Source of the DNA: Isotricha intestinalis
Taxonomy: Eukaryota > Ciliophora > Litostomatea > Vestibuliferida > Isotrichidae
Assembly: GCA_023807065.1 (NCBI GenBank)
Contig: JAJJLU010003810.1
Coordinates: 1-29,928, forward strand
Reading direction: 5' to 3'
Length of the DNA: 29,928 nucleotides
Positions within the stretch are counted from its first letter, which is position 1, and the number at the start of each line of letters is the position of its first letter. The translations under genes were made by a program, and so were the position numbers. This document shows, piece after piece, positions 18,579 through 25,902 of the stretch. Below the pieces are notes generated by a model, which was given only the letters and a program-made list of their open reading frames with translations, had not been told where the DNA came from and ran no database searches.

Positions 18579-19316
18579 TTAATCAAATAATTTATCTCTT
18601 TTAAAAGAAATAATATGAGAATTTTCTTGTAATTTAAATATTTCATTTAAATCATTTGTCATTTTATTTGAATTTTTTTTTCTTAAAAAATATTGATAAG
18701 GTTTATGTTTTATTGTATAAATATCTTTATCATCTTTATTTTCTTTTTTAAATAAAATATTAAAATATTTTTCAATTTGATTATTTTCATTTAAAATTTG
18801 ATTATTATATTTTTCATAATATTCATTTTCTTTTTTTATTTCTTTAATTTCTAAAATGAAATTTTGAATTTTATTTTGATTATTTTTTTTGTCTTTAATA
18901 AATTGAATTTCTTGATTAATTTTTTTAATTTCATTTTTTGTTTTTAAAATTTCAATTTCTAATTTTTCACATTCATCAAAATAATTATCAATTTTTTCTT
19001 TTAAATTTTCTTCTAAATTTATACTTTCTAAATAAGATTGATTATCATCTGTTTTAATAATATTTGAATGATTATTATCTGAATTTTTATTTTTAATAAA
19101 TAAATTATTTATTATTGGTTTTTTTAATGTCATTTCTTTTTTTAAAGAAGAAATTTTATTTTTATTTATAAAATCTTTCATTCTCATAAATCTTTGAATT
19201 TGACTTTGATTTAATTTAATTGAAGTATTATTAACATTACTAAAAGAGTAATTTAAATTTTTATTATTTTGAGGTAAAGATATATTTAATTTTTCTTCAT
19301 TTTCCTTTTTAAACAT
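18579..19316 (-). CDS. Small coiled-coil protein, unknown function
   Basis: A 245-aa, Asn/Lys/Glu-rich protein. The first ~90 residues are polar and low in predicted structure. A long heptad-like coiled coil occupies about 100-200 (EKIDNYFDECEKLEIEIL onward, and KKNQNKIQNFILEIKEIKKE). The C-terminus is short and basic. I do not recognise a family. It lies 41 bp downstream of the PG-rich repeat gene on the same strand, and both may be cytoskeletal, but nothing in the sequence links them functionally. Confidence 0.75.
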   Translation of the reverse strand: MFKKENEEKLNISLPQNNKNLNYSFSNVNNTSIKLNQSQIQRFMRMKDFINKNKISSLKKEMTLKKPIINNLFIKNKNSDNNHSNIIKTDDNQSYLESINLEENLKEKIDNYFDECEKLEIEILKTKNEIKKINQEIQFIKDKKNNQNKIQNFILEIKEIKKENEYYEKYNNQILNENNQIEKYFNILFKKENKDDKDIYTIKHKPYQYFLRKKNSNKMTNDLNEIFKLQENSHIISFKRDKLFD

Positions 19317-19357
19317 TTTAATATTTTTTAAAATAAAAAAAGAATAAATATATAAAA

Positions 19358-20509
19358 CTAATTATAATAACAAGGACCAGGAACATGATTATTAAAATAA
19401 GAAAACAATTTTTTAGTTTTTGAAATAAAAGGACTTCTAATTCCTTTATAATCAAAAAAAGTTAATTTATCATTATCATTTAAATTCTGTGATTTAGAAA
19501 AATGTTTTTTTTCATTTAAAATAGCATTATTATATTTTCTTCTAATATTATCAGAAATTAAATTAGATTTATTTCCATTAAATCCAAAAATATAAGATTT
19601 ACTATTTAATTTTTTTTTTTTAAAATTATTTGATTCTTTTTTATATTTAGAAAAAACACTTTGAAAATTATATTTTCCAGGACCAGGAATTTCTTCTTTA
19701 TTTTCTTTTCCAAAATATTTTTTAATTAAATTAAATAATTTTACTTTATTCTTTAAAAATTCTTCTTTTTCATGACTTAAAAGTAAGTTTGTTGATTTAC
19801 TTTTTTTTGGATTTTTTTTTTCTTCTTCATTTCTAAAATAATATCCAGGACCAATTTTTTCTTTTTTATCTTTTTTAAATCTTTCTTCTTTTAAATCTAA
19901 ATACGGAATTTGAGAATTTTTATATAATATTGAAGAAATATTATAACTTCCAGGACCAGGATAATTATTTTTATTTAAGTTTTTATTATTTGTCTTTTCT
20001 TTAAATAAACTTTGATATCTTAAACTATTATTATTTTTTAAAGATATATTATTTAAGGAATATTGTCCTGGACCTGGAAAATATTTATTCATAAATTCAC
20101 TATAATTATTTAATCTTGTACTTTTATAATTATTATTCTTTATTAATTGTTCTTTGTTAAATAAATCTGAATTTAATTTTGAAAATGTGTTTTTTAAAGT
20201 TTCATTTGTTTTATTATTTATATTTTTAATTAAACAATTATTCTCATTTATTTTATTATTTGTTTTTATTTGTGAATTATTATTATTATCTTTTAAAATT
20301 TGAGTTTGTATTTTTTGCAAATAATCCATTTCTTCAATTGTTTTTTCAAATAAAATAATTTCATTGTTTTTTGGAATTGAAGATAATTTTGATTTATTAT
20401 ATGCAGTATATATTTTATTATTTAATAATTTTCCTTTTTTTGGATTTGATAATCTAAAATTATTATTTTCTTGTATCATTACTACAGGAATAATTTTTTC
20501 CTTTTTCAT
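19358..20509 (-). CDS. Sperm-tail PG-rich repeat (SHIPPO/STPGR-type) protein
   Basis: A 383-aa protein with five Pro-Gly motifs: FPGPGQYSL (144-152), YPGPGSYNI (183-191), IGPGYYF (219-225), IPGPGKYNF (274-282) and VPGPCYYN at the very C-terminus. The PGPGxY motif defines the SHIPPO/STPGR family (ODF3, STPG1 and relatives), many of which bind inside or along ciliary microtubule doublets. Spacing between motifs varies from ~35 to ~100 residues, with basic, Asn/Ser-rich linkers. Presence of such a gene is compatible with a ciliated or flagellated organism, although the family is not restricted to these. It diverges from the F-box/WD40 gene over only 58 bp. Confidence 0.88.
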   Translation of the reverse strand: MKKEKIIPVVMIQENNNFRLSNPKKGKLLNNKIYTAYNKSKLSSIPKNNEIILFEKTIEEMDYLQKIQTQILKDNNNNSQIKTNNKINENNCLIKNINNKTNETLKNTFSKLNSDLFNKEQLIKNNNYKSTRLNNYSEFMNKYFPGPGQYSLNNISLKNNNSLRYQSLFKEKTNNKNLNKNNYPGPGSYNISSILYKNSQIPYLDLKEERFKKDKKEKIGPGYYFRNEEEKKNPKKSKSTNLLLSHEKEEFLKNKVKLFNLIKKYFGKENKEEIPGPGKYNFQSVFSKYKKESNNFKKKKLNSKSYIFGFNGNKSNLISDNIRRKYNNAILNEKKHFSKSQNLNDNDKLTFFDYKGIRSPFISKTKKLFSYFNNHVPGPCYYN

Positions 20510-20567
20510 ATTATTAATTAATAATCATCAATTAATTATAAAAACATTATTAGATAAAAATTTTGAA
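20510..20567. promoter_or_regulatory. 58-bp bidirectional promoter region
   Basis: This is the whole space between the start codon of the PG-rich repeat gene (-) and the chosen start of the F-box/WD40 gene (+, ATG 20568). It contains attaattaataatcatcaattaat, a run of overlapping ATTAAT units. If the F-box gene started further upstream, the two genes would overlap head-to-head. Confidence 0.5.
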
Positions 20568-22121
20568 ATGTCAAATGAAGAAAATTATGAATTGAAAAAA
20601 AAAATTGAATATTTAAATGATGAATTATTAAAAAGAGATAATGTAATAGAATATTTATTATCAGTAATAGAAATAATTAAACATGATGCAAATATCAAAG
20701 AACAACAATTAGATTATTTATTAGATCATATTAAAAATAATAATTATCAAGAATTTTCTTATAAAACTTCAACAAAGAAATTAAATGAGAATAATGATAA
20801 TAATCAAAAAAAAAATAATCAAAAGGGAAATAATATAATAAATGTATGTCATAAATTTACATTACAAAAAATAAAATTAAATAAAATAAATGAAAATTTA
20901 CTTGAAATAATAATATCATATTTACCAATAAAAGACATAATAACAGTATCATTATCAAATAAAAAATTAAATAAAATATGTAATTCAAACAACATATGGT
21001 CAAAAATATATTATAAATCATATTCTTCATTATTATTATTTAAAGAAAATGATACATGTGAAATAATAAAAAATATAAATTTAAATGAAAATATGAAAAT
21101 AATAAATAATGAAATATCATTTTATAAAAAGAATTATATTCAAATGAAAAAGCTAAATTTATCATGGGAAAAATATCGTCCAATAGTAACAACGATATCA
21201 ACAAATTCATGTGTAACATGTTTAAATTTGAATGAAAAATTAAATGAATTAATATATTCTGCAGTAGATGGAAGTGCAGGATTATTTAAATTATATTCAT
21301 ATAGAAAATTAATAGATAATAATAAAGAATTATATATGCAACATCATAAACAAATAAAAATATGTGAAAAATATTCTTCTTATTATGGTCATTGTGGTCC
21401 TATATGGTCAATTGATAGAAATGAAGAATATTTATTCACTGGAAGTTATGATAAAACTATTAAAATTTGGAATATTAAAAATGGTATTTGTTTAAATACT
21501 ATTAGAGCTCATAATTCATGGGTTTCTTCTATTAAATTTGATAAACAATTTAATAAGTTAATTTCTTCTTCTTGGGATACTAATATTAAATTATGGAATT
21601 TTAATTTATTTAATCATTCTCTTTATAATGATATTACTTTTTATAATGAACCTGGTAATTATATTTATTGTGTTGAAAGTGATTTAATTAATGATAGAAT
21701 TATTTCTGGAAATGAAAAAAAAAGTATTGATATTTATAATATTAATAAAATTAATGAAAAAGAATTTTCACTTTTTGGTCATTTAGAAAGAATAAATTCT
21801 TTGAAAAAATATAATAATTTAATTTTTTCTGGAAGTGAAGATAAACATGGTAGAATTTGGGATATTAGAAATTGTAAATGTGAAATTTTATTAAGTGGTC
21901 ATAATAAAGGAATTACTCAAATTGATTATGATGAAATTTCTAATAGAATTTTTACAAGTAGTATTGATAAAACTATTAAAATTTATGATATTAGAAAAAA
22001 TTCAGAAATTAGAACTTTAGTTGGTCATTCTGATAGTGTGTTTGCTATCACTTTTGATCATGGAAAATTAATTTCTGGAGCTAAAGATAATTCTATTAGA
22101 GTTTGGAATTTCTTAAATTGA
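20568..22121 (+). CDS. F-box/WD40 protein (putative SCF ubiquitin-ligase substrate receptor)
   Basis: A 517-aa protein from ATG 20568. Layout: a short coiled coil (5-55), an Asn-rich linker, an F-box at about 103-152 (NENLLEIIISYLPIKDIITV, then NIWSKIYY), and a WD40 propeller from ~215 to the end. WD units are clear: YGHCGPIW...SYDKTIKIWN, RAHNSWVS...SWDTNIKLWN, FGHLERIN...SEDKHGRIWD, SGHNKGIT...SIDKTIKIYD and VGHSDSVF...AKDNSIRVWN, with two weaker blades. This is the FBXW/Cdc4 architecture, in which the F-box binds Skp1 and the propeller binds substrate. The frame is open upstream to 20364, but that would overlap the opposite PG-repeat gene by ~145 bp, so I prefer the internal ATG. Ile codons are mostly ATA in the first half and almost only ATT in the second. 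Confidence 0.92.
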   Translation: MSNEENYELKKKIEYLNDELLKRDNVIEYLLSVIEIIKHDANIKEQQLDYLLDHIKNNNYQEFSYKTSTKKLNENNDNNQKKNNQKGNNIINVCHKFTLQKIKLNKINENLLEIIISYLPIKDIITVSLSNKKLNKICNSNNIWSKIYYKSYSSLLLFKENDTCEIIKNINLNENMKIINNEISFYKKNYIQMKKLNLSWEKYRPIVTTISTNSCVTCLNLNEKLNELIYSAVDGSAGLFKLYSYRKLIDNNKELYMQHHKQIKICEKYSSYYGHCGPIWSIDRNEEYLFTGSYDKTIKIWNIKNGICLNTIRAHNSWVSSIKFDKQFNKLISSSWDTNIKLWNFNLFNHSLYNDITFYNEPGNYIYCVESDLINDRIISGNEKKSIDIYNINKINEKEFSLFGHLERINSLKKYNNLIFSGSEDKHGRIWDIRNCKCEILLSGHNKGITQIDYDEISNRIFTSSIDKTIKIYDIRKNSEIRTLVGHSDSVFAITFDHGKLISGAKDNSIRVWNFLN

Positions 22122-22406
22122 AAATATATATTAATATAAATTATTTTTTTTCAAAATGAGTTTTTAAATATTTTTTTTCCCATTTTCTTATTTTTAATTC
22201 TTTACCATTTTTAAAATCTTTTTACTATAATAAAAGATTATTGTCATTAAAATACTTATGTTCACTATTCATCAAAGTTTGAAGAAAAAATCCTTCTTTT
22301 CTTTATTCAAAAAGGAAATTTTAATTATAATTATTTTAATCATTTTCATTGTTAGTAATTAAATCTTTTAAAAAAAAAATTTTTTTCAATCATAAAAAAA
22401 TAAAAA

Positions 22407-23952
22407 ATGGTGTTTTCAGATTCAACAATGAATAAATTAAGTTTATTAAATGGATATGTATCTCAAATAGCAATGACATTTTTAAGTAATGCATTAACTT
22501 CAGTTATATCATTAATATTATCAGGAATAAAAAGAGATAAAGATGAAGAAATTTCAGTAGAAGAATTTACAGCGATGAATTTTTTTTCCAAAAAAAGTTT
22601 TTCATCAATAGCAAATTTATATATTCCAACAAGTATTTTAGGAGGATTATTTATAAGATATTTCGGAATGAAAAAGTAAAAATAATAATATAAAATATAT
22701 ATAATAAAATTATAGAGTACAAATAGTTGCATGTTTGGCCCAATCAATATGTATAATATTATTAGTAACATTTCAAAGTTTAAAAAAATCTATAATATTC
22801 TTATTAATATGTTGGTTGATATTTTTATTTGGAATAGGTGCAGTATCTCAAATATCATTAAGAAATGTAGCTTTACATTTTAGAAAATATCAAACAACAC
22901 TTTCAATGCTTTTATTAACATTAGGTGATGTCACAGTGACAGCGGTAGGATATATCTGTAAAAAAAATGATTTTCCAACAAATAATAATAGAGCAATAGA
23001 TGAATTAATTATTGTAATTATAATATATTTAATTCCTATGTGGATTTCCTTCTTTATTACTTTTTTTGCTGATTTTGAAAAAGATCCTATTGATAATACT
23101 GAAGTTCAACAATTAACTTTTGGTGAATATGTTAAAGAATTAAAATTATTATATGAATATGCTGGTTTAGCAAAAACTATGCTTATTGAATTTTTTATAA
23201 CAATAATTTCATTCTTTTTAGTTCAAATAATTTATAGTTATTCTGATTATTTTTCTGATACTGATACTCATTGTCCTCAATTAGCTAATTATTTCAAACC
23301 TGGAGAATTAAGAAATATTTCTTGGTTTGCTTGCATGCTTTTTGCAATATTATTTGATTTAGATTATTTTTCATTTAAAAATTCTGTTCGAATTATAAAT
23401 TTTTCAGGAGCAATATTAAGTTTCCTTACAATTTTAATAGCAAAATTAATAAAAGAATCTTTCAATATTCTTCAAATGGTTTTTATATGTCAATATTTTT
23501 TAATATGTGGTTTCTATTCAATTTTATTAGGAAAAACTTTAAGAATTTTTTCCCCTGCAAAAATGATGGAAGTGACTGGTTTTATTGGAATTGCTCCTCT
23601 TTTGGCTAAAATAGGGAGAATGTGTTTTGAAGAATTTTTTGGATTTGTAATCAATGTCAATACCATTAATAATGCTATTCAAAAAAAATGTGATAAAATC
23701 GATGCTTCGAAAAGTTATGTTAGATTTGGTGCTTGGTTATATTATAAATTAGATTATGCTTGGATTTTTTATTTATTTTTTGGAATTTTCTCTATTGCAA
23801 TTAATATTTTTGCTATTTATTATATTAAATTTGTCCCTGAAATTGAAGTTCCTTTTGATAAAGCCACTATTGAAGAATTGCAACAAAAACCTGAAAAAGT
23901 TGAATCTTCTAGTTTTGAATATAAGGAAGATAAAGGAGAAGAAGAAGATTAA
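22407..23952 (+). CDS. MFS-like multi-pass transporter, one 40-nt intron
   Basis: Two exons, 22407-22675 and 22716-23952, give a 501-aa membrane protein. Splicing restores one frame: exon 1 ends RYFGMK and exon 2 continues KVQIVACLAQSIC. About a dozen hydrophobic segments are visible. Segment 2 followed by RYFGMKK resembles the loop 2-3 signature of major facilitator proteins, where a basic G-x-K/R turn follows the second helix, and segments pair as in a 6+6 layout with an acidic central loop (FADFEKDPIDNTEVQ). Charged conserved residues are few, so substrate cannot be guessed. The tail is acidic (KEDKGEEED). Without the intron an in-frame TAA would end the protein after 90 residues. It is convergent with the RING gene, 96 bp apart. 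Confidence 0.8.
22676..22715 (+). other. 40-nt spliceosomal intron (GTAAAA...TATAG)
   Basis: GT at 22676 and AG at 22714-22715 enclose 40 A/T-only bases apart from the splice-site Gs. Length is not a multiple of three and the unspliced frame meets TAA at 22677. Removing it fuses two frames that both encode membrane helices of one protein. Using the next AG (22717) instead gives the wrong frame. It is the only intron needed to explain an intact gene in this window. Confidence 0.85.
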
Positions 23953-24048
23953 ATATCTTAAATTTAAATATATTTAATAGGAGTTTTTCAAATTAAACAT
24001 TTTTTTTTATTTATATTAGATTTTATTTATAATTAATTTTTAGAGTTT

Positions 24049-25131
24049 TTATATTTCATTTCTTTGGTTAAAATCTTCGATAAGTTCTCTTTGGCAATTT
24101 GGACAAAAAAAATTACTTTTTGATAATTTATTTTTTACGACCCATTTTACTAAACATTGATAATGAAAGACATGATTACAATTTAAAATTGTTACATTAT
24201 TTAAATTTTGAAATCTTAAATTACACATATAACATTCTTTATTTGATTTATTATATTTTTCAACATATTTTGTAGGAGAAAAAAAAATAAAATTTTGAAT
24301 TGAATTTAATTTATTTTTTTTTGGGTCAATTTTCATTCTTCGATATAAAACAATAAAAACAAATAAAAAGAATAAAAAAATAAATAATCCAACTCCAATT
24401 AAAGTATAAAGAGAAACTTTATTAAGATAACTTTGTTTAAATAAAATAAATTGATAATTAATAGTAAAAGGATTATTATAATAATTTTCAGGAGTATGAA
24501 CATAAATTTTAATTTCTTTAACACCAACCATATTAATTTCATAATCTTTATCATTAGAAACAATAATATATCTTGAATATAAACCATAATTATAAACAAT
24601 TCCAATGTTAATATATTTATAATTTTTAGTAATATTCAAAGTAAACATTGAATTTTCTCTATTTTGAGTATTTTCAATACTATATAAACATAATAAATTA
24701 ATTAAACTATATTTATTACCATTTTTAGATGAATGAAAAGAATTAACTGTATTATTATTATTATCAATTAATAATTCTTCATCATTACAATATATTGATT
24801 TTGCTAAAGAACTTTTTGGATCATATTGACAACTTGAATATATTGTTTTTAGATCATAAGAATAAGAATATGATTTAGATGTATATACTGGATTACATGT
24901 TTTTGATATTTGATTCCATTGACAATATACATATTCAAAATATGTAAAAGAACAATTAAAACAATCTGTTATATCATAACATGGCTTTAAATCTATATTT
25001 GAATTCATTTTTAATGGATTTATCATTGTTAAAATAGGATTTGTTGGATTTATTGTGTGATTATATGGTATTGAATTTGAAAATTTATATATTATCATAA
25101 AAAGAAAAATTTGGAATTGTAATTTTTTCAT
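24049..25131 (-). CDS. Signal-anchored transmembrane RING-H2 protein (putative E3 ubiquitin ligase)
   Basis: A 360-aa type I membrane protein. Residues 1-20 form a signal peptide (MKKLQFQIFLFMIIYKFSNS). The lumenal/extracellular part has a cysteine cluster at 51-115 (C51, C57, C60, C70, C79, C101, C115), reminiscent of a PSI/plexin-type cystine-rich fold. A transmembrane helix lies at about 239-263, followed by basic YRRMK. The cytosolic tail carries a RING-H2 finger: C300-x2-C303-x14-C318-x1-H320-x2-H323-x2-C326-x16-C343-x2-C346, with the hydrophobic C-x-H-x-F-H and W (LVKW) typical of E2-binding RINGs. The arrangement resembles PA-TM-RING ligases, but I see no PA domain. Its role is likely ubiquitination at an endomembrane or the cell surface. 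Confidence 0.9.
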   Translation of the reverse strand: MKKLQFQIFLFMIIYKFSNSIPYNHTINPTNPILTMINPLKMNSNIDLKPCYDITDCFNCSFTYFEYVYCQWNQISKTCNPVYTSKSYSYSYDLKTIYSSCQYDPKSSLAKSIYCNDEELLIDNNNNTVNSFHSSKNGNKYSLINLLCLYSIENTQNRENSMFTLNITKNYKYINIGIVYNYGLYSRYIIVSNDKDYEINMVGVKEIKIYVHTPENYYNNPFTINYQFILFKQSYLNKVSLYTLIGVGLFIFLFFLFVFIVLYRRMKIDPKKNKLNSIQNFIFFSPTKYVEKYNKSNKECYMCNLRFQNLNNVTILNCNHVFHYQCLVKWVVKNKLSKSNFFCPNCQRELIEDFNQRNEI

Positions 25132-25178
25132 TTGAAAAAAAATAAATTTTTATTAAACTTAAATAAATTTACTCAAAT

Positions 25179-25831
25179 GATTTCTAAACAAAAGATTAAA
25201 TATATCACTAATAATAAAATAAAAAAAAGATTTGGTTCTTCAAATTCTTTTGTTTATTTGTTCAAATAAAAAATCCTTTTAAACAAACTTCAAAACAAAA
25301 ATATATAATTCTTTAAATAAAAATCGAGAGAGATTTATGAATATAGTTTTTCCATAAACATAATATAAATATATTAAATAATATTTCAAATATTTCTGCT
25401 GTTCCAAATAAAAGAGTTTAAAAAAAAAATATATTAATGAATCTTTAAATTCAAGATTAAAGTTTCATAATCAAATTTTTTTCAATATAAATTTCAATGA
25501 TAATGGATAATTAATAAAAGTAAAAATAATAATGAAGAAAAAGAAAAGTATAAATAGAAAAAAATGTTAAATACTGATTTTAATGTATCAAGAAATTCAA
25601 ATAATAATAATTGTATAATTTCAGAAGAAAAAATGATTTAAGAAATAATTGTTTATTGAATAAAAATATAATCAAAAAATAATATAACAAATAATAAAAA
25701 TAAAAAGAAAGATTATAATTACAAAAGAAGATGATTCTATTATTAATATAATTTACACTCAATCAAATAAATTTTTTGACCTTCTTTTTTTTGTGAGAAT
25801 CATATTTATAGTATTTTTATTAATTAATTGA
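25179..25831 (+). pseudogene. Decayed Asn/Lys-rich gene relic, unknown family
   Basis: Ordered coding-like pieces in changing frames run from ATG 25179 (MISKQKIKYITNNKIKKRFG) through ISNISAVPNKRV (about 25386-25420), a NESLNSRLKFHNQIFFNINF piece (about 25437-25495), MLNTDFNVSRNSNNNN (about 25564-25612) and a last piece TKEDDSIINIIYTQSNKFFD leading into a hydrophobic stretch that stops at TGA 25831. At least four stops or frame changes interrupt it. Codon choice and Asn-rich composition resemble real genes here. The closing hydrophobic segment might have been a C-terminal membrane anchor. Family unknown. This fills the 771-bp gap between the RING gene and the myosin-like gene. Confidence 0.4.
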
Positions 25832-25902
25832 ATGTATTTGATTGAATTTCATTTTTTTTATTATATTTTTTTTGGTGTAAATTACATAAATTAATTATTA
25901 TT

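Noticed and set aside
20364..20567. Upstream start for the F-box/WD40 gene
   Set aside because: It would overlap the 5' end of the opposite PG-repeat gene, and the extra residues are the hydrophobic antisense of that gene.
22122..22406. Short coding-like scrap on - (about 22150-22215) with ordered Lys-rich codons
   Set aside because: Too short, interrupted upstream by two stops, and no match to a recognised protein.
22463..22771. 102-aa open frame on - spanning the transporter intron
   Set aside because: Splicing explains the + strand as one transporter; the - frame has no recognisable family.
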